Made by a program: the position numbers and the translations under genes. The notes beneath the pieces were generated by a model. It did no database searches. It worked only from the letters and a program-made list of their open reading frames with translations, and was not told where the DNA came from. A stretch of 29,531 bases of DNA from CAWDLX01 sp046728155 (lineage in GTDB: Bacteria > Actinomycetota > Actinomycetes > Mycobacteriales > Micromonosporaceae). The stretch covers positions 1 to 29,531 of the forward strand of contig JBKPDY010000103.1 of assembly GCA_046728155.1 (NCBI GenBank), read 5' to 3'. Numbering within the stretch: position 1 is the stretch's first letter; each line of letters opens with the position of its first letter. Shown piece by piece: positions 1-7,421 of this stretch.

Positions 1-510
1 CAGGATGTGCGGCTCGGTCTCCAACCGCAGCCGCTCCTGCGGATACAACGGCGTCAACTTGTAGAACTCCGGCCGCCGCCGCGCCTCCTCCGGATCCATC
101 CCATTGATCGTGTCCAACCGCACCAACGGGTTGTACTTGTCGCGCTTCTCCTGTGGGGCCCGCGTCGCGCCGGTGACCGCGTCACCGCGGCGCAGCCCGT
201 ACTTCTTGATCTGCGACATCGAGATGTAGACATCGTCGGGACCGGCGAGGTAGCCAGAAGTCCGGATGAATCCGTACGAGTCCCGGATGTCGACGATGCC
301 AGTCACGTCAACGAGGACATCGTCGTCGGCGATCGTCGGTTCGCTATCGGGATTGGGCCCCGACTGGCGCCTGCGCTGCGCCCCCTGGGGGCGGAGCGAC
401 TCGTTTGCTGGTTGCTGTTTGGCAGGACGGCGCCTCGCCCTGGTGCGACGCGCGGTCGAAGGCTCGTCGCTCGTGATCCGCTGGTCGTCCAGCGTCACGG
501 TTTCGATCAT
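1..510 (-). CDS. rho: Transcription termination factor Rho, short form (3' part outside window)
   Basis: The 170 codons present encode a Rho N-terminus. An S1/cold-shock RNA-binding fold runs from about residue 60 to 130, with the RNP-like words GFIRTSGYLAGPDDVYIS and the conserved LTPLYPQERLRLETE leading into the ATPase domain, which lies outside the window. Rho is a hexameric RNA helicase that ends transcription. Only about 60 basic, low-complexity residues precede the cold-shock fold, so both the usual N-terminal helical domain and the very long Arg/Asp-rich insert of the main actinobacterial Rho are absent. This looks like the short second Rho of some actinomycetes. The ATG at 510 is chosen because AGGAG sits five bases upstream; an in-frame ATG at 525 has no ribosome site. 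Identity as Rho is very secure; paralogue status is inference. Confidence 0.93.
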   Translation of the reverse strand, partial: MIETVTLDDQRITSDEPSTARRTRARRRPAKQQPANESLRPQGAQRRRQSGPNPDSEPTIADDDVLVDVTGIVDIRDSYGFIRTSGYLAGPDDVYISMSQIKKYGLRRGDAVTGATRAPQEKRDKYNPLVRLDTINGMDPEEARRRPEFYKLTPLYPQERLRLETEPHIL

Positions 511-551
511 TGTGTCTCCTGACATTGGAGGAAAGGTTCGCCCGCCGGGTT

Positions 552-577
552 CGTATATTGCCGGTGGGCACCGACAA
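552..577 (-). promoter_or_regulatory. Candidate PafBC-type (RecA-independent DNA-damage) promoter of rho
   Basis: On the minus strand TTGTCGGTG (577-569) matches all nine bases of the known actinobacterial element TTGTCRGTG. Eight bases later comes CAATAT (560-555), an imperfect -10; TATACG at 557-552 is an alternative. Transcription would start near 548, leaving a leader of about 38 nt before the rho ATG at 510. Motif match seen; regulation inferred. Confidence 0.45.
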
Positions 578-840
578 AAGCGCGGAGGTCGCGCCGCCGG
601 ACACCCAGCGAGTGTCGAAAGTGTGAAGGCGGATCGCGTAGCCCGCTCAGAGCCTCGAGCCGGCGGAACCTACGTTTTAGAACACATCGGGGGAGAAGAA
701 ACTTCCCGGTACCCGAGGATATCTTGCGCTGACGGTAGCGTACTCCCGTCCCGTAGACAACGACGACGCATCAAGCGTGTCGCGGCCGGCTCCTGGGCAG
801 ACGAGGTCGGTGGCTGGCTCAGCGGGTCGGCCTCATGCTC

Positions 841-929
841 GTCTCGGCCAGGGCGTTCGGCCGGGGGCCGTCTTCGCCAGGGCGTTCGCTCGGGCGGCCG
901 TCTCGACCAGGGCGTTCGGTCCGGCGCTC
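841..929. repeat. Three imperfect 30-bp tandem repeats
   Basis: Units at 841-869, 870-899 and 900-929 share GTCT(C/T)CG(A/C/G)CCAGGGCGTTCG with variable GC-rich tails. The core CAGGGCGTTCG is identical in all three. The copies are directly adjacent with no unique spacers, so this is not a CRISPR array. The repeats lie about 330 nt upstream of the rho start. Confidence 0.7.
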
Positions 930-1072
930 GTCTCCATCGGCGGCGGTACGCCGCTGTCCATGTAGCGGAGCCGGCAGCAAGGTCGCCGCGACCGCACCAA
1001 AGGCACCGCCAGACGTCGTGTCTGATGCAACAACATCGTTCTCAGTCGATCATCCCGGGATGTGAGGCGCGG

Positions 1073-1546
1073 TCAGCGCAGTGGTGGCCCCATGGTCGAG
1101 ACCGGGGCAAGCCCGTCCTGCGCGATGTCGTCGGCGAGACTCCGCGCCCACACAACAAGCGCGGCGACGGCCACGCCGTGGGGAGGTTCGGCTCGGTACG
1201 CGTCGATCCGGTCGGCCGCACGACGCAGCAGGGCGATCGCGCCGGTCGCATTCCCCCGCTGGACGTGCGTGATGCCCACGGCGAGCTGGGCGAGCCCACG
1301 CCACAGCTCACGCTCCGACGACGGGGCCGCCTTCCACGCCGCCTCGAGCACTTCGTGGGCCTGGAAGGCCTGGCCGGCCTCGATCAGCCGCTGCGCCTCA
1401 TCGAGTGTCTCGTGCGGAGGCAGGACCACGCCCTCAGGCGCTCGATCGACGCCGGTTGCGTCCCGGGGTAGCGGTCGCCCGAGCTCATCGCGCGGTCGCG
1501 CGTTCTGCGGTCGACCGGCGGTGTTACGGTCGCGTGGTCCCACCAC
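1073..1546 (-). CDS. DUF309 domain protein
   Basis: The C-terminal 110 residues carry the DUF309 signature: LPPHETLDEAQRLIEAGQ, then HEVLEAAWKAAP, then ERELWRGLAQLAVGITH and a helical repeat ending GAIALLRRAADRI. This small all-helical family has no settled biochemical function. The N-terminus is Arg/Pro-rich and poorly conserved. The frame stays open to 1777, into the divergent alkB gene, so a nearer start is preferred: GTG at 1546 (or GTG at 1558), giving about 157 residues, a normal family length. The gene diverges from alkB, and a 19-bp palindrome lies between them. Family assignment is firm; start and function are not. Confidence 0.8.
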   Translation of the reverse strand: MVGPRDRNTAGRPQNARPRDELGRPLPRDATGVDRAPEGVVLPPHETLDEAQRLIEAGQAFQAHEVLEAAWKAAPSSERELWRGLAQLAVGITHVQRGNATGAIALLRRAADRIDAYRAEPPHGVAVAALVVWARSLADDIAQDGLAPVSTMGPPLR

Positions 1547-1592
1547 ACCAGTATCCACCGTCCAGCCGATCACGTCGGATCGTCGAACCGTA

Positions 1593-1611
1593 CATTCGTT
1601 CCCAACGAATG
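1593..1611. promoter_or_regulatory. Perfect 19-bp palindrome, candidate operator between DUF309 and alkB
   Basis: CATTCGTT-CCC-AACGAATG is a perfect inverted repeat with 8-bp arms. It lies just upstream of the presumed alkB -35 region and can serve either divergent gene. It is not the actinobacterial LexA box (GAAC-N4-GTTC), because the half-sites have the opposite orientation. Confidence 0.55.
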
Positions 1612-1636
1612 CTAGCACGCCTGTTCGGATAGCTGC

Positions 1637-1648
1637 TATAGTCCTCCC
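1637..1648 (+). promoter_or_regulatory. -10 element for leaderless alkB mRNA
   Basis: TATAGT at 1637-1642 is followed by six bases and then the ATG at 1649, so transcription should begin at or beside the start codon. No Shine-Dalgarno sequence precedes the ATG. The -35 region is poor. Confidence 0.5.
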
Positions 1649-2275
1649 ATGACCGCGGTACTCCAACCATCGATGTTCGATCAGTCCGAGCAGGCCTGGC
1701 TCGGCCCGATCGACTCCGCGAAGCGACATCCGCTCAGCCGGGGCGCGTGGGTGGATTACCTGCCCGGCTGGGTTCATGGCTCAGACACGGTACTTGACGC
1801 CCTGCTCCACGAGGTCGACTGGCGGGCCGAGCGTCGCGAGATGTACGACCGCGAAGTCGCCGTGCCTCGACTGCTCCGCTGGTACGACCAATGCGAACGG
1901 CTGCCCCATGATCTACTGACCATGGCGCGCGAGCGCTTGAGCGAGCACTACGCGCACGAGTTGGGCGAGCCGTTTGTGACCGCTGGAATGTGCCTCTACC
2001 GTGATGGCCGCGACAGCGTCGCCTGGCACGGTGACACCAACGGGCGTTCCTCGCAGTGCGACACGATGGTCGCGATCGTCTCCTTCGGCTCACCGCGCCC
2101 GCTGTTGCTGCGACCGCGCGGCGGTGGTGCGAGCCGGCGTTTCGCCGTCGGGCACGGCGATCTGCTCGTGATGGGCGGTTCGTGCCAACGTACGTGGGAG
2201 CACGCCGTACCGAAGACGTCCAGGCCGGTCGGACCACGGGTGAGCGTGCAGTTCCGGCCGGAGGGCGTCTCGTGA
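1649..2275 (+). CDS. alkB: AlkB-like 2-oxoglutarate/Fe(II) dioxygenase
   Basis: This 208-residue protein has the AlkB double-stranded beta-helix motifs. The iron ligands are H127 and D129 (WHGD) and H185 (TWEHAVPK), and the 2-oxoglutarate pair is R197 and R203 (RVSVQFR). AlkB family members oxidatively remove methyl and etheno groups from bases in DNA or RNA. The family word NxYxxG reads CLYRDG here, so its usual asparagine is cysteine. Translation starts at the ATG directly behind a -10 box, suggesting a leaderless mRNA. The SDR-like gene follows after nine bases, so alkB probably heads a three-gene run. Fold and cofactor residues are clear; substrate is unknown. Confidence 0.92.
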   Translation: MTAVLQPSMFDQSEQAWLGPIDSAKRHPLSRGAWVDYLPGWVHGSDTVLDALLHEVDWRAERREMYDREVAVPRLLRWYDQCERLPHDLLTMARERLSEHYAHELGEPFVTAGMCLYRDGRDSVAWHGDTNGRSSQCDTMVAIVSFGSPRPLLLRPRGGGASRRFAVGHGDLLVMGGSCQRTWEHAVPKTSRPVGPRVSVQFRPEGVS

Positions 2276-2284
2276 CACGCCACT

Positions 2285-3094
2285 GTGGACGGACCCAGCA
2301 CCGGCCGGGACCGTAGCGTGGCGGCCGTACTGGTCGCCGGGGGCACGGGCACACTGGGCAGAGCCGTCGTCACCGAGCTGCTGACGGCCGGAGCGCACAT
2401 TACGGTGGCGAGCCGGCGGCCGCGGCCGCGGCAAGCTACCCCGTACCGGTGGGCCACCGTTGACTACTCGACCGGAGCAGGTCTTGACGAGGCGCTCGAC
2501 GCAGCCACCGTCGTCATCCAGTGCACGGGCAACATCAAGGATCTTCATCCCGAGCATGCGATTGTGGACGCGCTCCGATCCGCCGGGGGTGTACACCTCG
2601 TCTACGTCTCGATCGTCGGGATCGACCACATCGGCCTGCCGTACTACCGGCGCAAGCTCGCCGCGGAGCGTCTCATCACGAGTTCCGGTGTCCGCTCGAC
2701 GATCCTTCGCGCGACCCAGTTCCACTCGTTGGTCGCCACTATCTGCGCCGGGTTGACGAGGCTGCCGGTCGCCCTTGCGCCGGTTGGCGTGAGTCTGCAG
2801 CCCGTTGACGTGCGCGATGTGGCCCGCCATGTCGTCGCGCTCGGCGCTGGGCCACCGATCGGCCGGGCGCCGGATTTCGGGGGCCCTGAGGTCCGTACGG
2901 TCAAGGAGCTCGTCGCGACGTATCTTCAGGCCCGTGGTCGTCAGGCCCCGATTGCGCCATTGTGGATACCCGGCCGGGTTTACCGCGAACTCCAGCACGG
3001 CTGGCAGCTCGTACCTGACCAACCGAGAGGCACCGGTACGTTCGAGGAGTACCTGGCCACCTCCGGCCGGGGCGACCGGAAGGCATCAACATGA
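2285..3094 (+). CDS. SDR/NmrA-like NAD(P)-binding oxidoreductase
   Basis: The protein opens with a Rossmann dinucleotide loop, VLVAGGTGTLGR, followed by strand-end SRRP, which may bind the 2'-phosphate of NADP. YYRRK may be the YxxxK catalytic pair. The rest resembles NmrA-type atypical short-chain dehydrogenases, including the stretch LQPVDVRDVARHVV. Substrate is unknown. GTG at 2285 lies nine bases after alkB; GTG at 2318 (protein beginning VAAVLVAGG) fits the family start better and may be the real one. The stop overlaps the next ATG as ATGA, implying coupled translation. Its role beside alkB is not evident. Confidence 0.85.
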   Translation: MDGPSTGRDRSVAAVLVAGGTGTLGRAVVTELLTAGAHITVASRRPRPRQATPYRWATVDYSTGAGLDEALDAATVVIQCTGNIKDLHPEHAIVDALRSAGGVHLVYVSIVGIDHIGLPYYRRKLAAERLITSSGVRSTILRATQFHSLVATICAGLTRLPVALAPVGVSLQPVDVRDVARHVVALGAGPPIGRAPDFGGPEVRTVKELVATYLQARGRQAPIAPLWIPGRVYRELQHGWQLVPDQPRGTGTFEEYLATSGRGDRKAST

Positions 3095-3453
3095 ACCAGC
3101 TCGATCGAGTGACCGCGTGGGTCGAGGGATACGTCCGGGCGTGGAACAGCAACGATCCGGACGAGATCCGGTCGCTCTTCAGTGATGACGCGGAGTACTT
3201 CACGGCGCCTTTCCGGCCACCGTGGCGCGGGCGGGACGAGATCGTCAGCGGTTGGTTGGAGCACCAGGATCAACCGGGAGAGGCCTCTTTCGTCTGGGGG
3301 CCCGTCTCGGTGACCGACGAGGTGGCCGTGATCCACGGGACGACCACGTACCCAGAGGAGACCTTCAGCAACCTGTGGCTGATGCGGCTCGACTCGGATG
3401 GGCGGTGCCGCCAGTTCACCGAGTGGTGGATGGAACACCCGAAGCCGGGCTGA
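3091..3453 (+). CDS. SnoaL-like / NTF2-fold protein
   Basis: The 120 residues follow the SnoaL/NTF2 pattern: an N-terminal helix with VEGYVRAWNSNDPDEIRSLFSDDAEYF, then PWRGRDEIVSGW, then beta strands rich in aromatic residues ending FTEWWMEHP. Such cone-shaped proteins act as small-molecule isomerases, cyclases or binding domains; the pocket ligand cannot be read here. The ATG overlaps the stop of the SDR-like gene, so the two are translationally coupled and may act on the same compound. The 88-nt gap to glcD includes a new -10-like element, so the glc operon is probably separate. Confidence 0.85.
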   Translation: MNQLDRVTAWVEGYVRAWNSNDPDEIRSLFSDDAEYFTAPFRPPWRGRDEIVSGWLEHQDQPGEASFVWGPVSVTDEVAVIHGTTTYPEETFSNLWLMRLDSDGRCRQFTEWWMEHPKPG

Positions 3454-3541
3454 AACGCCGTCGCGAGTTCGACCGAAGGTGCACCCGAAGCCCGTGGATG
3501 ACTCTGGCCGGCCGGCGTCCACGAGCCTAGGGTCGAAGGCG

Positions 3542-5002
3542 ATGGGCATTCTGGTCGAGAGCGCGCTGGTAGCCCGCATGCGGAACATCGTGGGCGATGC
3601 CTGGGTGTTCACGCAGGAGCACCAGTTGCGTACGTACGAGTCCGACGGGCTGCTCCAGTACGCGCAGACGCCGGCGATGGCGGTCGTGCCCGGCCAGGCC
3701 GACGAGGTGCAGGCGGTGGTGGCCGCGTGTGCCGAGGCGGGTGTGGCCTGGGTGGCCCGAGGGGCCGGCTCCGGACTCTCCGGCGGCGCGCTGCCGATCG
3801 CCGACGGGGTGCTCATCGTCCTGTCCCGGCTCACCCGCGTCCTCGACGTCGACCTCCACAATGGATGCGTCTGTGTTGAACCGGGTGTGACCAATGCCGC
3901 TGTATCCGCCGCCGTGGCGCCTGACTTCTACTATCCGCCCGATCCGTCAAGTCAGATCGTCTGCACCATCGGGGGCAACGTCGCCGAGAACTCCGGCGGA
4001 GCGCACTGCTTCAAGTACGGGTTCACCACCAATTACGTGGTCGGGCTGGAGCTGGTGCTTCCGGACGGCGAGGTGGTCACGCTGGGCGGGCCAGAGCTGG
4101 ACCCACCCGGCTACGACCTGCTCGGCGCGTTCGTCGGGTCGGAGGGGACGCTGGGCATCGCGACCCGCGTCTGGCTGAGGGTGCTGCCCAGGCCCGACGC
4201 CGTCCGTACGCTGGTCGCTCTCTTCGATTCGATGCCACAGGCGGGCCAGGCGGTCTCCGAGATCCTGGCCGCCAGTATCGTGCCAGCGGCCATCGAACTG
4301 ATGGACGCCACCACGATCGTAGCCACCGAGCAGATGGCCAGCGCCGGATTCCCGCCGGGGTGCGCGGCCGCTCTACTGGTCGAAGTGGACGGTGCCGAGC
4401 GCGAGGTGGCGGTCGAGTTCGACGAGGTGTGTGCCGCCTGCAGCCGCGTCGGCGCCTCTGAAGTACGGATCGCACGCGATGAGGCGGAGCGGCAGCGGTT
4501 CTGGCGGGCCCGCAAGGCGGCCTTCCCGGCGATCGGCCGGATATCGCCCAACTACTTCGTTCAGGACGGTGTCATACCCCGTACCGCGCTTGCCGGTGTG
4601 CTCGGCCGCATCGACGAGCTCGCCGCGGCGCACGGAATGACCGTCGCGAACGTGTTCCACGCCGGAGACGGGAACCTGCACCCGCTGGTCTGCTACGACA
4701 GCGACGTGCCGGGGGACGCGACCCGGGCGGAGGAGTTGGCATCCCTCATCATCGATGCCTGCCTTGAGGCCGGCGGATCCATCACCGGCGAACACGGCGT
4801 CGGGGTCGACAAGCGCAAGCACATGACGAAGATGTTCAGTGAGGCCGACCTCGAGACGTTCCAGCGCCTGCGATGCGCGTTCGACCCGGCCGGCCTGGCG
4901 AACCCGGGCAAGGTGATGCCGACACCGAGGCTGTGCGGTGAGGTGCCTGGTCCCTATCGCCGGCATCCGCTCGAGGTCTCGGGTCTGGCGGAGCGGTTCT
5001 GA
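3542..5002 (+). CDS. glcD: Glycolate oxidase FAD subunit GlcD
   Basis: This 486-residue FAD-linked oxidase has the PCMH-type FAD fold with GAGSGLSGGALP at the pyrophosphate loop and TIGGNVAENSGGAHCFKYG. The C-terminal substrate domain carries HAGDGNLHP (His at about 373) and GEHGVG. GlcD oxidises glycolate to glyoxylate at the membrane, passing electrons through GlcE and GlcF. The frame opens earlier (3398), but ATG 3542 begins the conserved GILVESALVARMRNIVG and fits family length. TAGGGT at 3528-3533 lies eight bases before it, so a very short leader is likely. The stop overlaps glcE as TGATG. D-lactate is an alternative substrate for related enzymes. Confidence 0.93.
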   Translation: MGILVESALVARMRNIVGDAWVFTQEHQLRTYESDGLLQYAQTPAMAVVPGQADEVQAVVAACAEAGVAWVARGAGSGLSGGALPIADGVLIVLSRLTRVLDVDLHNGCVCVEPGVTNAAVSAAVAPDFYYPPDPSSQIVCTIGGNVAENSGGAHCFKYGFTTNYVVGLELVLPDGEVVTLGGPELDPPGYDLLGAFVGSEGTLGIATRVWLRVLPRPDAVRTLVALFDSMPQAGQAVSEILAASIVPAAIELMDATTIVATEQMASAGFPPGCAAALLVEVDGAEREVAVEFDEVCAACSRVGASEVRIARDEAERQRFWRARKAAFPAIGRISPNYFVQDGVIPRTALAGVLGRIDELAAAHGMTVANVFHAGDGNLHPLVCYDSDVPGDATRAEELASLIIDACLEAGGSITGEHGVGVDKRKHMTKMFSEADLETFQRLRCAFDPAGLANPGKVMPTPRLCGEVPGPYRRHPLEVSGLAERF

Positions 5003-6117
5003 TGGCCACCGCGGCGGCCGTACGACCGCAGTCGCCGGCCGAAGCGGCAGAGGCCCTGCGCACGTTGGGGGAGACAGGCACGCCTGTGCATCCGGTCGGG
5101 TCGGCGAGCCGTACCGGTTGGGGCGGTGGCGATCCGGAGACAAGCACGCCTCTGTCGACCGCCGGGCTGGATCGCGTCGTCGCCCACAACACGGGCGACT
5201 TCACCGCGGTCCTGCAGGCCGGGGTCCCGCTGATCGAGGCGCAGGCCGTGTTCGCCGGGGCCGGTCAGTGGCTCGCCGTAGACCCGCCGGAGCATCCGGT
5301 ACGGGGAGCGGGGACGATCGGCGGGCTCATCGCCACCGCTGATTCGGGCCCGTCACGGCACCGGTACGGCGGGATGCGCGACCTCGTCATCGGCGTGACG
5401 CTCGCGCTCTCCGACGGGACGCTCGCCCGGTCCGGCGGGACCGTCATCAAGAACGTGGCAGGGTACGACCTCGGCAAGCTGTTTACGGGCTCGTACGGCA
5501 CGCTCGGCCTCATCGTCGAGGTGGCGGTGCGGCTGCACCCCGTTCCCCCCCGCACCGCCACCGTGGTGGTCGAGGACACGGACCCGGCCCGGCTGACCGG
5601 TATCGCGTTGGGCCTGGCCCGCACGACCGGGGATGCGACGTGCCTGGACCTGGCGTGGTCCGAGGGTTCGGGTCGGCTCCTGGTGCGCTTCGCCGGTCAC
5701 GCCCCGACCGGTCGGGCTCACGAGATCGCGGCTCAGGTCTCAGGCGTTCGGGTGGAGGAGGACGACGGTCCACTCTGGACAGCGCAGCGCGCCGAGCAGC
5801 GTGGGGACCTCGTCGTCAAGGTGTCCGGCCGCCCGATGGATCTGTCCACTGTGGTCGCCATCACCGACCGGTTCAGGGCTCGGACGGTATCCCGGGTGGC
5901 TCTTGGACTGTCCTGGTTGAATCTTCCCGGCACATGCGACGTGACCGCCGTACGGGACGCGTTTGCCCCACGGTCGTGCACCGTGCTGGACGGCGGGGCG
6001 ACGTCGCCGGCCTGGCCCGACGTGACGCCCGGCGCGTTGGCCGTGATGCGCCGGGTCAAGGAGCGGTTCGACCCGGCCGCCATCTTCCGCCCCGGCACGT
6101 TCGTGGGACGAATCTGA
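5002..6117 (+). CDS. glcE: Glycolate oxidase FAD-binding subunit GlcE
   Basis: The 371 residues form a second FAD-binding subunit of the same superfamily. A degenerate N-terminal FAD loop reads HPVGSASRTGWGGG, followed by GAGTIGGLIATADSGPSRHRYGGMRDLVIG and GTVIKNVAGYDLGKLFTGSYGTLG, both typical of GlcE. It lacks the C-terminal HxGDGN segment of GlcD, as expected. The start ATG overlaps the glcD stop and its own stop overlaps glcF, both as TGATG, so the three subunits should be made in fixed ratio. No glcC-type regulator lies next to the operon. Confidence 0.93.
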   Translation: MATAAAVRPQSPAEAAEALRTLGETGTPVHPVGSASRTGWGGGDPETSTPLSTAGLDRVVAHNTGDFTAVLQAGVPLIEAQAVFAGAGQWLAVDPPEHPVRGAGTIGGLIATADSGPSRHRYGGMRDLVIGVTLALSDGTLARSGGTVIKNVAGYDLGKLFTGSYGTLGLIVEVAVRLHPVPPRTATVVVEDTDPARLTGIALGLARTTGDATCLDLAWSEGSGRLLVRFAGHAPTGRAHEIAAQVSGVRVEEDDGPLWTAQRAEQRGDLVVKVSGRPMDLSTVVAITDRFRARTVSRVALGLSWLNLPGTCDVTAVRDAFAPRSCTVLDGGATSPAWPDVTPGALAVMRRVKERFDPAAIFRPGTFVGRI

Positions 6118-7421
6118 TGCCGGCCTGGGACGAGAGGCGGCCGCCATCGCCGGAGCTGATCTCCGATTGTGTCCACTGTGGATTCTGCCTGCCCACCTGC
6201 CCGAGCTATCAGGTGTTCGGCACCGAGATGGACTCCCCTCGCGGCCGCATCGTGCTGATGCGCATCGGCGGCGAGGAGCAGGCCGAGCTCTCCGACGAGA
6301 TGGTGACCCATTTCGACCACTGCCTGGGCTGCATGGCGTGCGTGACCGCGTGCCCGTCCGGCGTCCAATACGACAGGTTGATCGAACAGGTCCGGCCGCA
6401 GATCGAACGGAATGCCGCGCGGACGCGAAGTGATCGGTTGCGGCGTTCGGCGATCCTGTCTGTCTTCACCCATCCGGGGCGGTTGCGGGTGCTCGTACCT
6501 CTGCTTGCCGCGGAGCGTCGCCTGCACATCGGCCGCCGGTTGGCCCCTCGGCTGAGTCGCTGGTTGCCGACCGTTGGCGCCGCTATGTCGCTGGCTCCGC
6601 CGGTCGGGTTGACGGCGATCAGGCATCGGCTGCCCGTTGTGACGCCACCTGCACGCGGAACTGTCCGACGTGGACGGCTCGCCCTCATGCCGGGGTGCCT
6701 GCAGCGGGTCTTCTTCGGCGACGTGAACGAGGCGACCATACGGGTGCTCGCGGCCGAGGGGTGGGAGGTGCACGCCCCGCGCCGGCCCCGCTGTTGTGGA
6801 GCGCTCGATGTGCACTCCGGCCGGGAGCCGCGGGCGCAGGATCTGGCCCGGTCGACCGTCGCGGCGTACGAGTCCTTCGACGCCGTCGTGGTGAACGTGG
6901 CCGGCTGCGGATCGGCGATGAAGGAGTACGACCAGCTCCTCGCCGACGATCCACTGTGGGCGGACCGGGCGCGCGAGTTCTCGGCCAAGGTGCGCGACGT
7001 ACACGAGATACTGGACGCGTACGAGCCGCAGGCGGTACGCCATCGCATCGAGCTCATCGTGGCCTACCACGACGCGTGCCACCTCGCCCATGCCCAACAG
7101 GTACGGTCCGCTCCACGCAACCTGTTGCGTGGCATCCCCGGGCTCGCGCTGGTCGAACCCGTCGATTGGGAAGTCTGCTGTGGGTCGGCCGGCATCTACA
7201 ACCTGCTTCAGCCGCGCGCCGCGGCGACGCTCGGCCGGCGCAAGGCGGCCAACCTGGCCGGCACCAACGCTGAGGTGATCGCCGCGGCGAACCCGGGCTG
7301 CGCATTGCAGATCGCCGCGTACCTCGATCGCCCCGTGCTCCATCCCGTGACGTTGGTCGATGCGGCGATCCGGGGGTCAGAGGCAGACCTTCCAGTCGCC
7401 GTGCTCCCGGACCATCGGTAG
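6117..7421 (+). CDS. glcF: Glycolate oxidase iron-sulfur subunit GlcF
   Basis: This 434-residue protein starts with two [4Fe-4S] ferredoxin motifs: C18-C21-C24-C28 (CVHCGFCLPTCP) and C69-C72-C75-C79 (CLGCMACVTACP). Two cysteine-rich CCG domains follow, seen as PRCCGALD and VCCGSAGIYN with HDACHLAH between them; these hold non-cubane clusters in the heterodisulfide-reductase/GlpC superfamily. GlcF carries electrons from the flavin subunits toward quinone. An open frame extends upstream to 5640 but overlaps glcE; ATG 6117 is the junction start. The last 45 bases also encode the C-terminus of the gene on the opposite strand. Confidence 0.94.
   Translation: MPAWDERRPPSPELISDCVHCGFCLPTCPSYQVFGTEMDSPRGRIVLMRIGGEEQAELSDEMVTHFDHCLGCMACVTACPSGVQYDRLIEQVRPQIERNAARTRSDRLRRSAILSVFTHPGRLRVLVPLLAAERRLHIGRRLAPRLSRWLPTVGAAMSLAPPVGLTAIRHRLPVVTPPARGTVRRGRLALMPGCLQRVFFGDVNEATIRVLAAEGWEVHAPRRPRCCGALDVHSGREPRAQDLARSTVAAYESFDAVVVNVAGCGSAMKEYDQLLADDPLWADRAREFSAKVRDVHEILDAYEPQAVRHRIELIVAYHDACHLAHAQQVRSAPRNLLRGIPGLALVEPVDWEVCCGSAGIYNLLQPRAAATLGRRKAANLAGTNAEVIAAANPGCALQIAAYLDRPVLHPVTLVDAAIRGSEADLPVAVLPDHR

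Larger units (their letters stand above)
511..1072. other. 562-nt non-coding stretch between DUF309 and rho
   Basis: It holds the candidate rho promoter (552-577), three imperfect 30-bp repeats (841-929) and the perfect palindrome CATCCCGGGATG at 1051-1062, just past the DUF309 stop. Open frames here (for example 833-1036 minus) have no ribosome site or recognisable product. No gene is supported. Confidence 0.6.

Noticed and set aside
841..929. Possible CRISPR array
   Set aside because: The 30-bp units are directly adjacent with no unique spacers, are imperfect, and no cas genes are present.
833..1036. 67-codon minus-strand frame containing a 10-residue repeat
   Set aside because: The peptide repeat just reflects the 30-bp DNA repeat; no ribosome site, odd composition and no known family.
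266..1471. 401-codon plus-strand frame over rho and DUF309
   Set aside because: It is antisense to two recognisable genes, has no family motifs, and crosses the repeat region; it exists only because GC-rich DNA has few stops.
1621..1642. PafBC-type element at the alkB promoter
   Set aside because: CTGTTCGGA before TATAGT differs from TTGTCRGTG at several positions and the spacing is wrong.
2090..3022. 310-codon minus-strand frame opposite the SDR-like gene
   Set aside because: Shadow of the plus-strand gene, which has a clear Rossmann motif; the antisense product has no recognisable domain.
5733..7343. 536-codon minus-strand frame opposite glcE/glcF
   Set aside because: Antisense to conserved Fe-S and flavin subunits; no motifs, Arg/His-rich composition typical of shadow frames.
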